Source: Pedobacter sp. Leaf250 (GTDB taxonomy: Bacteria > Bacteroidota > Bacteroidia > Sphingobacteriales > Sphingobacteriaceae). Taken from it: 64,000 bases of DNA. Numbering within the stretch: the stretch's first letter is position 1; every line of letters begins with the position of its first letter. The translations under genes were made by a program, and so were the position numbers. The stretch is from positions 39,365-103,364 of the forward strand of contig NZ_CAKLBU010000017.1 of assembly GCF_920984735.1 (NCBI RefSeq), written 5' to 3'. Positions 15,489 to 24,048 of the stretch are shown here, piece by piece. The notes beneath the pieces are model-generated. The model was not told where the DNA came from and did no database searches. It saw only the letters and a list, made by a program, of their open reading frames with translations.

Positions 15489-17552
15489 TTAAAGGCTTTC
15501 AGTTACCTTAACCCGCCCCTTGATTTTAATGAAATTGTAGAGTTCCCGGATGATCCGGTCGAGTGCAGGTGTTTCCATCAGGTCAGCCCAGCTATAGGTT
15601 CCTTTTATGATCTGTTCATAAACATACTGAGAGAGTTTTGATTTATAATCACTTTTTAAAGTTCCGCCAGATTTAGCCTGGATGACAACTTTTTTTCCTT
15701 TCTTTTTAACGCCGTTGAAAATAATACCCATTTTGTCTGTGACGTTTGTGATTGGAAATATTGGATTGACACTAATGGGGTCACAACCCAGGTGGTTCAA
15801 AAGGAAGTCTTTCAGGATTTTATCAGGAATAATGTTTTCAATTTCAGGGAGATCAGTCTGTTCATATCTGAAATTTGGCCTATTGATTTTGCTGTATTTT
15901 TCATGTCTTAAGGGATCAAAGTCATTGTCTGCCAATAGAAATACATTGGAGTTGATGAAATAGGCCGCGATGTTATCATCCCCTTTCTTATCAAAATCGT
16001 AATGGACAAGGTTTTTGCCGCCATATTCCACAAAGCTGTAGTCGTATCCTTCGCTGGGAATGAAATCATCCTGTTCCAGTGTTTTGCAAAAAGCATTCAG
16101 GAAAGCCCGGAGGTAGAAACGGTCGGTCACCCCTTCAACCCAGACGCTACAGTTAGTAATGAGTACCGAGGTATTCATCACCCCAAGCAGCTCTAAAGTC
16201 TGGTATTCGTTCTGGCTGAAATGTGAGATATTGGAAGCTTTTTCATCCCTTTTTGAAAAAACGAATATTGCAGGGTCACTGCCGGATAAAAAGGATTCAG
16301 AAAGGATGTGGTTGGAATGGGTATTGATGAAATAACGCAGGTTTTTGTTTTTCAGGTATTCATTCTGGGTAATTGCCCGGATAAATATGTTTTGAAAACC
16401 CGGGTGGAGGTTATTTTCAGGTTCATCAATGCATATCCATTGCAGAGGGGATGCAGTGAAAATGGGGAAAAGCAGGTTAATGATTGCCTGTACGCCTTCA
16501 CCCAGGTCATGCATGTAAACATTTTCGATTTCGCCCGGTATACTTATTTTTATCCCATCACTTTCATTCCCTTTTTTTCTGTAAGGAATGATGTGGATGT
16601 CTTCTGAACCAAAAAAAGTGGTGCCAATGAACTTTTCAAAAGCGTGAAAATTCCGGATGTCTTCGCGGTTACCGTTCCTTGCCAGATCAATTTTCTCATA
16701 TAGTTTAAGGCCGGTTTCTATCTGCACCCTTATTTCATCACTTTTAAAGTAGTTCTCTCTGATGGTTTCCTGATATATATCAGTTCCGTTTGTTCCGCTA
16801 AGTTTTCTGGAGGTACGCAGCGCAGGGATATATAAAGTGTTTTTGGTGTATTTATGAATGATGAGGCTTTCGTAGTGATCTGACCATGCTTTGATTTTCT
16901 CAATACAGCTAATTAATTCAGCAAGATTTATAATTTCATTACCAAGTACATGATGTGGGAAGTTACCGACAAGGTACTGGAAGAGGTTATCTTGTGGGTA
17001 AGAATTTTTGTGAACAATCTTGTTCCCATGATTGCTGAAATGTTTATACAGATAAAGCATTGCCCTTGAAAGGATATTAAGGGTTTTTAATTTATAAACT
17101 CCAGTGTCAAAATTTGCCTCGTCGAGTGCCGTCTGATACGATTGTGTGATCGACTTGATAAGCTCGGCCAGATTTTCTGCAACTAATGTTTTCCTGTCAG
17201 CGCTGCTGTTTTGTAAGTAGTTTGATATGATTGCAGATTCTTCATTGCTGAGGGAAACTGGATCAAACTGGATGAGGCCAACTCCAAAATCTTTTGAAAC
17301 TTCTGTTAGTTCATCTATCAATTCCCCTGCTTTATGGATTTGCTGGTTAATGTCAGTAGCAGATTCAATTATTACCTTGTGTGAAATACGGATAATAGTG
17401 CGCATAAACCTGCTTTTACGGGTATTGTTAGCACCAACTATGATGTTGAGGTCTTTTATGCCACCTAAAAAAAGTGACTGGTTGTTCCCGCTGTAAAATT
17501 CCTCTACTTTTGGGTTGGATTCTGAATGGTCTAAGAGTCTAAGGTTGTGCAT
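15489..17552 (-). CDS. OLD-family AAA ATPase with TOPRIM nuclease domain
   Basis: A 687-residue protein with an ABC/SMC-like ATPase followed by a TOPRIM domain, the layout of OLD-family (overcoming lysogenization defect) nucleases used in phage defence. Walker A is GANNTRKS at 40-47, where the usual glycine before K is arginine. Walker B is WICIDEPENNLHPG at about 370-383 and the H-loop strand is FINTHSNHIL near 410. The TOPRIM acidic residue lies in WVEGVTD at about 468-474 and the D-x-D in LLADNDFD at about 538-545. No Gabija-type UvrD helicase partner is next to it, so it looks like a stand-alone OLD protein. It has its own promoter region and is bracketed by direct repeats, so it may be a separately acquired cargo gene. 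Confidence 0.75.
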   Translation of the reverse strand: MHNLRLLDHSESNPKVEEFYSGNNQSLFLGGIKDLNIIVGANNTRKSRFMRTIIRISHKVIIESATDINQQIHKAGELIDELTEVSKDFGVGLIQFDPVSLSNEESAIISNYLQNSSADRKTLVAENLAELIKSITQSYQTALDEANFDTGVYKLKTLNILSRAMLYLYKHFSNHGNKIVHKNSYPQDNLFQYLVGNFPHHVLGNEIINLAELISCIEKIKAWSDHYESLIIHKYTKNTLYIPALRTSRKLSGTNGTDIYQETIRENYFKSDEIRVQIETGLKLYEKIDLARNGNREDIRNFHAFEKFIGTTFFGSEDIHIIPYRKKGNESDGIKISIPGEIENVYMHDLGEGVQAIINLLFPIFTASPLQWICIDEPENNLHPGFQNIFIRAITQNEYLKNKNLRYFINTHSNHILSESFLSGSDPAIFVFSKRDEKASNISHFSQNEYQTLELLGVMNTSVLITNCSVWVEGVTDRFYLRAFLNAFCKTLEQDDFIPSEGYDYSFVEYGGKNLVHYDFDKKGDDNIAAYFINSNVFLLADNDFDPLRHEKYSKINRPNFRYEQTDLPEIENIIPDKILKDFLLNHLGCDPISVNPIFPITNVTDKMGIIFNGVKKKGKKVVIQAKSGGTLKSDYKSKLSQYVYEQIIKGTYSWADLMETPALDRIIRELYNFIKIKGRVKVTESL

Positions 17553-17858
17553 GCGTAATTCGGAAAGTTATTGGGCATAATCTAAGGATTATTGATGTAA
17601 AGAGAAAATAATTATCAATCTTGATATCCTGATACATAAACGGACTATTGTATGATTTCATGAATCTTTTTCCATCTCCTGAATATGTTGGTAAACGAAA
17701 TACCACAGTAAATATGCCTCAATCGATATGAATAGCGGAGCCTCAATACTAAGTAATTCCTAGGACTTTATCATATCGTCGAGTAGGTTCAGGTGGATTA
17801 GCTGATCCAGTAATACGGCTTTTGTCTCACAAAACGAACGCATTAAATATCAAATCGA
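17553..17858. other. Gene-free stretch upstream of the OLD-family gene
   Basis: About 306 bp with no credible gene. It must contain the leftward promoter of the OLD-family gene, but I could not pick out a clear -33/-7 pair. The right copy of the direct repeat ends it. Confidence 0.4.
17824..17856. repeat. Right copy of direct repeat bracketing the OLD-family gene
   Basis: GTCTCACAAAACGAAC at 17824-17839 plus a near-matching tail, ending 2 bp before the stop codon of the integrase-neighbour gene. It pairs with the copy at 15039-15069, about 2.8 kb away. Confidence 0.65.
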
Positions 17859-18887
17859 TCACTTAAACTTTATAGGCTTTGTAAGCTTCACTTCTCTTCC
17901 AGGTAACATTTCTTCGATAATATCTGAAACTCGTTTTCCATAAATCCGTTGCCAACCTTCATAAACCGAAGGCTCTGTATGAGGATTGAGTAGAATATGA
18001 CGGTATCTGGTAATTGATTGCTTGGTTAATTTTTTCTTTTTTGAAATCTTCAGCATGTTATAAAGAAAATTCGCTACAGCATTTTTCGTTGCCCTCAGCA
18101 TTTCTGGCGTTTCTAAAAGACCGAGTTCATTTAGCAAAATCAACGCGAACATATCGTTGTGAACTTCTTCAGAATCATCATCATTCAAAACGTAAAGCAA
18201 AGAATTATCTTCCTTCAATTGCTTATTTTCCTTCCTCAAATCTCCTGTCTCTTGCAAAAGAAGATCCTCAAAGTTGTTTTGCTGGCTTGTAAGCTTAATC
18301 TTTAATAAATCAATCTCTTTTCCTAATGCCGATACTTCAGCTTGAAGATCCATAATTTTTTTTGCTTCAGCATTTTCATAAAAATCAATAACTGAATGAT
18401 AGTGATCTAATAGAAGCTCTTTGATTTTATGGTTAGCAGAAGAGTTGATTACGATTACGTCATCCCTTTCACCTTTGGCCCATGGATAATTAACAACAAT
18501 ATCCTTATCGAAAAGAATTTCAATTTCACTTCTAAATTTCTTCAAAAAATCTGCTGAAACCTCGTATCTTACATTTCGAACAGCAGGATCTACTTCGACT
18601 GGGTCAAAATCTGTGAGCTTAGTGATCATTGATTGTATTTGAGCTATTATTTTTTGACGATTATAGCTGCTTATTTCAAGCTCATAAAGAGACCTAATTA
18701 AATCACCTAGTTGATCACCTAAAATATTGACGTAAAAAGAAATCCACTGTGGCAATGAAAAGGTTGCCTTTGTTGAGAAAAATATTGTTTCACTCCAGTT
18801 ATTTCCTCCATCAGAACTTAAGAATTGTTCACCAAACGTTAGGATCCTGTCTAAAAGGCCATTGACTCTTTCATTATTACTCTGCAT
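17859..18887 (-). CDS. Coiled-coil protein coupled to the integrase, unknown function
   Basis: A 342-residue soluble protein. The middle (about 178-238) is a coiled coil (LQAEVSALGKEIDLLKIKL and on to KENKQLKEDNSLL). The C-terminal third is basic and helical, with ISKKKKLTKQSITRYRHILL and a final KRVSDIIEEMLPGRE block. The start overlaps the integrase stop by 11 bp, so the two are translated together. Proteins like this accompany tyrosine integrases in Bacteroidota elements, but I know no assigned function; an accessory role in recombination is a guess. A decayed paralogue of its last third is at 14537-14675, so the module has been present here more than once. Confidence 0.6.
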   Translation of the reverse strand: MQSNNERVNGLLDRILTFGEQFLSSDGGNNWSETIFFSTKATFSLPQWISFYVNILGDQLGDLIRSLYELEISSYNRQKIIAQIQSMITKLTDFDPVEVDPAVRNVRYEVSADFLKKFRSEIEILFDKDIVVNYPWAKGERDDVIVINSSANHKIKELLLDHYHSVIDFYENAEAKKIMDLQAEVSALGKEIDLLKIKLTSQQNNFEDLLLQETGDLRKENKQLKEDNSLLYVLNDDDSEEVHNDMFALILLNELGLLETPEMLRATKNAVANFLYNMLKISKKKKLTKQSITRYRHILLNPHTEPSVYEGWQRIYGKRVSDIIEEMLPGREVKLTKPIKFK

Positions 18888-20247
18888 ACTTAGTGTCCTT
18901 TATCTTATCTTCCTGAAACCTTTTATTAACCGCGTCTAAAATAGTTTGGGCATTTTCTTCCGGAGTCATTCGGATATATTTCAAAAACACTGCCTCACTT
19001 TTATGCCCCGTTACTTTCATAATGGTAACTGGTGGTAGATTGTAATGTTTATACATATTAGTTGCAAATGATCTTCTAGCGGAGTGAGTCGTAACAACTG
19101 AATGAAAAGGTTGTGATACAATTTTTCTCTTACCTGCAACCGGAATGGAAATTTGAATTGGGTGAGACAACCCGGCCTTCTCTGCAATGATTTTAATATA
19201 GTCATTTAATTTCTGGTTGGTTATTGATCTCGGAAACAGATTTTGTCCATTTATTTCATACTTATTTAAAATGTCTTTGACAACAGGTAGAAGCGGTATG
19301 GCTACGCCAACACCTGTTTTCGCAGTTTTTTCAATATGAATAAATTCCCCTATAATTTTTGACTTCGACAAAAGCTGCGAATAATCCTGGAATCGTAAAC
19401 CTGTCCAGCAGCCGATTAAAAATAAATCCCTTGCATTATCTAGATGAGCATCTTTAGAAAGATCGACATTTTTGATTTTTTCCAGCTGTTCAACACTTAA
19501 ATAGATTGCATCTGTTTCCTCTTGTGGTTTGATAAATCTTTTTGATCTATAAATATCATTTTTATGGTACCCTAACTCTTCTGCTTCACGCATAAAAGTT
19601 TTAATATGCTTAACTACCTTTCCGAAGTAATTAAGGGAAAGCTTCCTTTCGTTGTAGACGTAATCCTGTAGATCCGAGTAAAATTTTAAATTGATATCAT
19701 CAAAAGCTAGATCACTTTTCTTTCTTGCTATTAAATAGTCACCCAACAAATTTCGGGTTCCGCCATAAGAAAGAATAGTTGCCTTTGAAAAAGATTGCCC
19801 TTTAGATAAACCGCTCAATTTAACTCTTTGATTTGACTTAGTTTTCTCAACGATCAAGTCGATGAAATTAATGAAAGAGCGATCTATCAATTCTAATACT
19901 TCCTCCTCACCATTTATTTTTTTAACCAGTTGAATTTTAAATTTAACTTTATCAGGATAATTGTTGTGTTGATTTACGTAACCTCTGAAGTCTTGTTCAA
20001 TAAGGGCACGCATACTCGATAGCTTATCCAAATAAATGGACGCCTCAAAATTTGATAACCCCTTTATGCCAGTAATTGGTTTTTCCTTATTTACATTCCA
20101 CTTTGAGGGCAAGATTTTTAAACCTGTAGCGATTTTGATCACAGGCTTACCATTATATTCAATAAAGCAGGTGATAGGGGTGACAGATTCTGATTCCGAA
20201 TCCCTGAGTCTAAAATGGATGCTGCAATCAGCTTTAGTGGCTCTCAT
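18877..20247 (-). CDS. Tyrosine recombinase (site-specific integrase)
   Basis: About 456 residues from the start I prefer, MRATKADCSIHFRLRD at 20247. The frame extends to 20334, but that part reads through GTGGTAC repeats and is aromatic and lysine-rich, so it is probably not coding. The phage-integrase catalytic set is complete: arginine in GCWTGLRFQDY, HSARRSFATNMY with the H-x-x-R pair, then GHKSEAVFLKYIR with the nucleophilic tyrosine. N-terminal and SAM-like arm-binding domains precede it, as in Bacteroidota integrases. It lies about 190 bp from the 3' end of tRNA-Arg, so it most likely integrates the island there. The overlapping downstream gene is probably co-expressed. Confidence 0.9.
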   Translation of the reverse strand: MRATKADCSIHFRLRDSESESVTPITCFIEYNGKPVIKIATGLKILPSKWNVNKEKPITGIKGLSNFEASIYLDKLSSMRALIEQDFRGYVNQHNNYPDKVKFKIQLVKKINGEEEVLELIDRSFINFIDLIVEKTKSNQRVKLSGLSKGQSFSKATILSYGGTRNLLGDYLIARKKSDLAFDDINLKFYSDLQDYVYNERKLSLNYFGKVVKHIKTFMREAEELGYHKNDIYRSKRFIKPQEETDAIYLSVEQLEKIKNVDLSKDAHLDNARDLFLIGCWTGLRFQDYSQLLSKSKIIGEFIHIEKTAKTGVGVAIPLLPVVKDILNKYEINGQNLFPRSITNQKLNDYIKIIAEKAGLSHPIQISIPVAGKRKIVSQPFHSVVTTHSARRSFATNMYKHYNLPPVTIMKVTGHKSEAVFLKYIRMTPEENAQTILDAVNKRFQEDKIKDTKYAE

Positions 20248-20298
20248 AGAATTGAATTTTATGAAAGTTACGAAACTGATATCAAAAAAGAAAAATTG

Positions 20299-20349
20299 GT
20301 GGTACTTTTCGTGGTACTTTTTCTCTATTTTCATTGAATTTCGTGGTAC
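20299..20349. repeat. GTGGTAC repeats upstream of the integrase (possible arm-type sites)
   Basis: GTGGTAC occurs at 20299, 20311 and 20343. The first two are parts of a 12-bp tandem repeat (GTGGTACTTTTC and GTGGTACTTTTT). Position between integrase start and tRNA end fits arm-type integrase or excisionase binding sites. Confidence 0.5.
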
Positions 20350-20393
20350 CTTATTTTTCAGCTAAAAACAAAAAGCGCCCTTAAATACGCAAA

Positions 20394-20416
20394 AAAGGGG
20401 TTTTTTGAACCCCTTT
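20394..20416 (-). terminator. Rho-independent terminator downstream of tRNA-Arg
   Basis: Perfect 9-bp arms, AAAGGGGTT (20394-20402) and AACCCCTTT (20408-20416), around a 5-nt loop. On the minus strand the stem is followed by a T run, so it would stop transcription from the tRNA before the integrase. Confidence 0.75.
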
Positions 20417-20439
20417 GAATTTTAATGAATGTTAAAAAG

Positions 20440-20511
20440 TGGTCCCGACGAGAATCGAACTCATATCTAAAGTTTAGGAAACTTCTATTCTATCCGTTGA
20501 ACTACGGGACC
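20440..20511 (-). tRNA. tRNA-Arg (anticodon CCT)
   Basis: A 72-nt cloverleaf on the minus strand. The acceptor stem is GGTCCCG with CGGGACC, the discriminator base is A and CCA is not encoded. The anticodon stem is GAAGT/ACTTT around loop TTCCTAA, giving anticodon CCT, which reads AGG. The T-arm contains GTTCGATTC. Its 3' end faces the integrase, so it is the probable attachment site of the island. A duplicated 3' segment expected at the other end was not found in the window. Confidence 0.9.
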
Positions 20512-20520
20512 AATGGTTTT

Positions 20521-22629
20521 TTACTTAATTATACTTCCCTCTTGAAATTTTTCTACAGGTGCAACAAAAGTAAGTTTTCCTTCTGAATTTTCAGCCATTA
20601 AAATCATGCCTTGCGATAAAATTCCTTTGATTTCGCGGGGGGCCAGATTTACAATCATGCTTACTTGTTTGCCTACAATATCTTCAGGTTTATAATATTC
20701 GGCAATTCCAGATACAACAGTCCGTTCATCAATACCTGTATTTACTGTAAGCTTCAGTAGTTTCTTGGTTTTCTCTACTTTTTCTGCAGCTACTATGGTT
20801 GCTACCCGAATATCCATCGCAGAGAAATCGTCGAAATTAATATTTTCTTTTGCTGGAGTAGCCACCACAGAACCGGCTGCATTACTGGCTTTACTTTGAT
20901 TTAATTTTTCAATCTGAAAATCGATTTCAGCATCTTCAATCTTTTCGAAAAGCAATACACCTTCACCAATTTGATGTCCACGTTTAAGTAAACTCACACT
21001 ACCGGCATCATCCCAATCGTGACCGCCATTTTGCAGCATTTTCATTAACTTTTCTGCTGTAAATGGTAAAAATGGCTCTATTAAAATCTGAACGTTTGCA
21101 GCAATTTGCAGCGAAAGATGCAGAATGGTGCGTACGCGGTCTTCATCAGTTTTGATTAATTTCCATGGTTCTGTTTCCGCTAAGTATTTATTGCCTAAAC
21201 GGGCCACATTCATCACCTCTGCTAATGCTTCTCTAAAACGATAGTTTTCGATAGATGCAGCAATTTTTCCAGGATAATCTGCCAGTTCATCAATTACGGC
21301 CTGATCAACAGCTGTAATTTCCATACAGGTTGGAATCACACCGTTGAAATATTTATGGGTAAGCACCACAACACGATTTACAAAATTACCAAGAATCGCT
21401 ACCAGTTCGTTGTTATTTCTGGCCTGAAAATCCTTCCAGGTAAAATCATTATCTTTTGTTTCTGGAGCCGTTGCGGTTAATACATAACGCAATACATCCT
21501 GTTTTCCTTCAAACTCACGCAGGTATTCGTTTAACCAAACTGCCCAGTTTTTTGAGGTGGATATTTTCTGTCCTTCCAGATTCAAAAACTCATTCGCAGG
21601 CACATTATCTGCTAAAGTATATTCTCCATGTGCCATTAACATGGCAGGGAAAATAATACAATGGAAAACGATATTATCCTTCCCGATAAAATGAACCAGT
21701 TTGGTTTCATCGCTTTTCCAATATTCTTCCCAACCACACTTATCACTTTCGTAATTGTTGATGTAATATTCCTCAGCTTTCGGATTCCATACATCAAGCT
21801 TGGCATAATTGCAAAGTTCTTTTGTTGCAGAAATATATCCGATCGGCGCATCGAACCATACATAAAGCACTTTACCTTCGGCATCGCGAAGGGGCACACG
21901 CACTCCCCAATCCAAATCGCGGGTCATGGCACGAGGCTGCAAACCTGCATTTAACCAGCTTTGGCATTGGCCATAAACATTTGGCCGCCATTCTTTATGG
22001 CTTTCGATATAAGTTCTTAAGCGTTCTTCGTATTGATCTAATGGCAAAAACCAATTTTTGGTTTCTTTTAAAATAGGCTTATCTCCCGAAAGGGTAGATT
22101 TAGGATTGATTAAATCGGTAGCGTTTAAGGTAGAGCCACAGTTTTCGCACTGATCGCCATAGGCATTTTCATTGCCGCATTTTGGACAAGTCCCGGTGAT
22201 GTATCGATCGGCCAAAAACTGTTTAGCCGTTGGATCGTAATATTGCTCGGTAATTTCTTCGGTAAAAACACCCTTATCATAAAGTTTTTTAAAGAAATCG
22301 GATGCAGTTTGGTGATGTGTTTGAGATGAAGTGCGATGATAAATATCAAAGGAAACACCAAACTCTTTAAAAGAATCGCCGATTATTTTATGGTATTTAT
22401 CTACCACTTCCTGTGGCGTAATTCCTTCTCGTTTGGCCTTTAAAGTAATGGGCACACCGTTTTCATCCGATCCACAGATGAATTTCACATCACGCTTGTT
22501 CGATCGAAGGTAACGGGCATAAATATCAGCAGGAATGTAAACACCAGCAAGGTGCCCAATGTGTACCGGTCCATTGGTATATGGAAGTGCTGCCGTTACG
22601 GTATATCTTTTTATTTTACTATTATCCAA
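20521..22629 (-). CDS. metG: Methionyl-tRNA synthetase
   Basis: Class I aminoacyl-tRNA synthetase that charges tRNA-Met with methionine in the cytoplasm. The HIGH-type motif is HIGH inside NGPVHIGHLAG and the KMSKS-type loop is KISTSKN. A zinc knuckle is visible as CPKCGNENAYGDQCENCGS. A C-terminal tRNA-binding domain (EMAP/Trbp111-like, from INFDDFSAMDIRVATIVAAE to the end) is fused, as in the long bacterial form. The frame extends to 22716, but the family start is close to KIKRYTVTAALPYTNGP, so I take the TTG at 22629 (702 residues). The gene is divergent from the LD-carboxypeptidase, 40 bp apart, and ends 9 bp from tRNA-Arg. Confidence 0.95.
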   Translation of the reverse strand: MDNSKIKRYTVTAALPYTNGPVHIGHLAGVYIPADIYARYLRSNKRDVKFICGSDENGVPITLKAKREGITPQEVVDKYHKIIGDSFKEFGVSFDIYHRTSSQTHHQTASDFFKKLYDKGVFTEEITEQYYDPTAKQFLADRYITGTCPKCGNENAYGDQCENCGSTLNATDLINPKSTLSGDKPILKETKNWFLPLDQYEERLRTYIESHKEWRPNVYGQCQSWLNAGLQPRAMTRDLDWGVRVPLRDAEGKVLYVWFDAPIGYISATKELCNYAKLDVWNPKAEEYYINNYESDKCGWEEYWKSDETKLVHFIGKDNIVFHCIIFPAMLMAHGEYTLADNVPANEFLNLEGQKISTSKNWAVWLNEYLREFEGKQDVLRYVLTATAPETKDNDFTWKDFQARNNNELVAILGNFVNRVVVLTHKYFNGVIPTCMEITAVDQAVIDELADYPGKIAASIENYRFREALAEVMNVARLGNKYLAETEPWKLIKTDEDRVRTILHLSLQIAANVQILIEPFLPFTAEKLMKMLQNGGHDWDDAGSVSLLKRGHQIGEGVLLFEKIEDAEIDFQIEKLNQSKASNAAGSVVATPAKENINFDDFSAMDIRVATIVAAEKVEKTKKLLKLTVNTGIDERTVVSGIAEYYKPEDIVGKQVSMIVNLAPREIKGILSQGMILMAENSEGKLTFVAPVEKFQEGSIIK

Positions 22630-22669
22630 AACAATTTTTATTAATTTGGCAAAGATAAGTGTTTTAAAG

Positions 22670-23569
22670 ATGATTAAGCAGCCCCCGTATTTAAAAAAAG
22701 GAGATAAGATAGCCATTGTTTGTCCGGCGAAGAAATTACCTAAACCTATTGATCATGCCATCGGTATATTAGAAAGCTGGGGTTTGGAAGTAATCATTGG
22801 CGAAAGTGTTTATGCCAGTCACCACCAGTTTGCCGGAACGGATAAACTAAGAACCCATGATATTCAGCGCTTTCTGGACGATTCATCTATAAAAGCAATC
22901 ATCTGCGGTCGTGGCGGTTACGGTACAATCCGGATTATTGATGAGTTAGATTTTACTGAATTTGAGCAAAACCCAAAATGGTTTATCGGTTTTAGTGATG
23001 TTACGATTTTATTATCGCACATTATTGCGCAAACGCGAATACAGTGTATGCATGCACAAATGCCATATACATTTGAAGAATCTACACCCGAAGCATTATC
23101 ATCCTTAAAAAAAACACTCTTTGGAGATAAACCGAGTTATCAATATTCAAGTGAGTTTACCAATCGATCGGGTTTAGTCAAAGGAATTTTAATTGGGGGC
23201 AATTTAACCTTAATTGCCATGGTTCAGGGCTCTGTATCAGAAATGGATTTCGATCATAAAATTTTATTCCTAGAAGATGTTGGCGAACAGGAATACAGCA
23301 TAGACCGTATGCTTAGAATGTTAAAACGTGCCGGAAAATTAAAAAACCTGAACGGCTTAATCATTGGTGCATTTAATGAAATAAAAGAAGAAAAAATTTC
23401 TTTCGGACAAACTGCAGAACAAGTGATTTGGGATATTGTAAAAGAATATGACTACCCGGTTTGCTTCAACTTTCCTACCGGACATATTGACAATAACCTC
23501 AGTATGGTTTTAGGTGCAGAGGTAGAATTAACAATAGATAAAAACAAGGTTCAATTTAAATATTTATAG
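22670..23569 (+). CDS. LD-carboxypeptidase (peptidase family S66)
   Basis: A 299-residue cytoplasmic serine peptidase that removes the terminal D-alanine from muropeptide tetrapeptides during murein recycling. The nucleophile serine lies in GFSDVT at about 105-110; FLEDVGEQEYSIDRML and FNFPTGHIDNN supply the conserved glutamate and histidine. The start chosen, MIKQPPYLKKGDKIAIV, is the normal family N-terminus; the longer open frame from 22559 runs back over the metG start. It is followed after 1 bp by the DoxX gene, so the two share a transcript. Members are sometimes named LdcA, but I leave the symbol empty because several S66 paralogues are common in this group. Confidence 0.9.
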   Translation: MIKQPPYLKKGDKIAIVCPAKKLPKPIDHAIGILESWGLEVIIGESVYASHHQFAGTDKLRTHDIQRFLDDSSIKAIICGRGGYGTIRIIDELDFTEFEQNPKWFIGFSDVTILLSHIIAQTRIQCMHAQMPYTFEESTPEALSSLKKTLFGDKPSYQYSSEFTNRSGLVKGILIGGNLTLIAMVQGSVSEMDFDHKILFLEDVGEQEYSIDRMLRMLKRAGKLKNLNGLIIGAFNEIKEEKISFGQTAEQVIWDIVKEYDYPVCFNFPTGHIDNNLSMVLGAEVELTIDKNKVQFKYL

Positions 23570-23570
23570 C

Positions 23571-23978
23571 ATGGCAATTTTTGATAGTTTAGGCAAATAC
23601 CGCAACACAGGATTATTAATTCTACGCGTTGGCTTAGGCGTAATGTTTATCATTCACGGTTTTCCAAAATTAGCTGGCGGTCCATCTGGCTGGGCAGGTT
23701 TGGGTGGCAGTATGAAAGTGGTAGGTATAGATTTCTTACCTGTATTTTGGGGCTTTATGGCTGCTGCAACTGAAACATTTGGAGGTTTCTTATTAATTGT
23801 TGGATTATTTTTTCGCCCTGCATGCATGTTATTGGTTTTTACTATGATAATTGCTGCATTAGTACATTATGGAAAAGGCGATGGTTTGAAAGGTGCGAGC
23901 CATGCCATTGAATTGGGCATTGTATTTTTTAGCTTAATTTTTATTGGGCCAGGAAAATACAGTGTGGATAAGCGATGA
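23571..23978 (+). CDS. DoxX family inner-membrane protein
   Basis: A 135-residue protein with four predicted transmembrane helices, beginning YRNTGLLILRVGLGVMFIIHG, the DoxX family hallmark. Conserved features include the short loop FPKLAGGPSGW and the helix ATETFGGFLLIVGLF. The biochemical role of DoxX proteins is not settled; some are linked to redox or thiosulfate metabolism. It follows the LD-carboxypeptidase gene after 1 bp and is ended by the inverted-repeat terminator at 23988. Confidence 0.9.
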   Translation: MAIFDSLGKYRNTGLLILRVGLGVMFIIHGFPKLAGGPSGWAGLGGSMKVVGIDFLPVFWGFMAAATETFGGFLLIVGLFFRPACMLLVFTMIIAALVHYGKGDGLKGASHAIELGIVFFSLIFIGPGKYSVDKR

Positions 23979-23987
23979 TATAAAATT

Positions 23988-24034
23988 CTATAAACACAAA
24001 AAGCCAGCAAATTGCTGGCTTTTTGTGTTTATAG
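23988..24034. terminator. Bidirectional terminator, perfect 23-bp arms
   Basis: The arms at 23988-24010 and 24012-24034 are perfectly complementary. They contain AAAAAGCCAGCAA and its complement, so either strand ends in a T run. It separates the converging DoxX and SusD genes. Confidence 0.9.
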
Positions 24035-24048
24035 AAATATGAATACGC

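Noticed and set aside
15489..17552. Gabija system
   Set aside because: The GajA-like OLD protein is present, but no UvrD-type GajB partner is next to it.
20248..20334. N-terminal extension of the integrase
   Set aside because: Encoded by the GTGGTAC repeats with aromatic, lysine-rich composition; the start at 20247 fits better.
22559..22669. N-terminal extension of the LD-carboxypeptidase
   Set aside because: Reads over the start of metG and lacks the family N-terminus; the start at 22670 fits the family.
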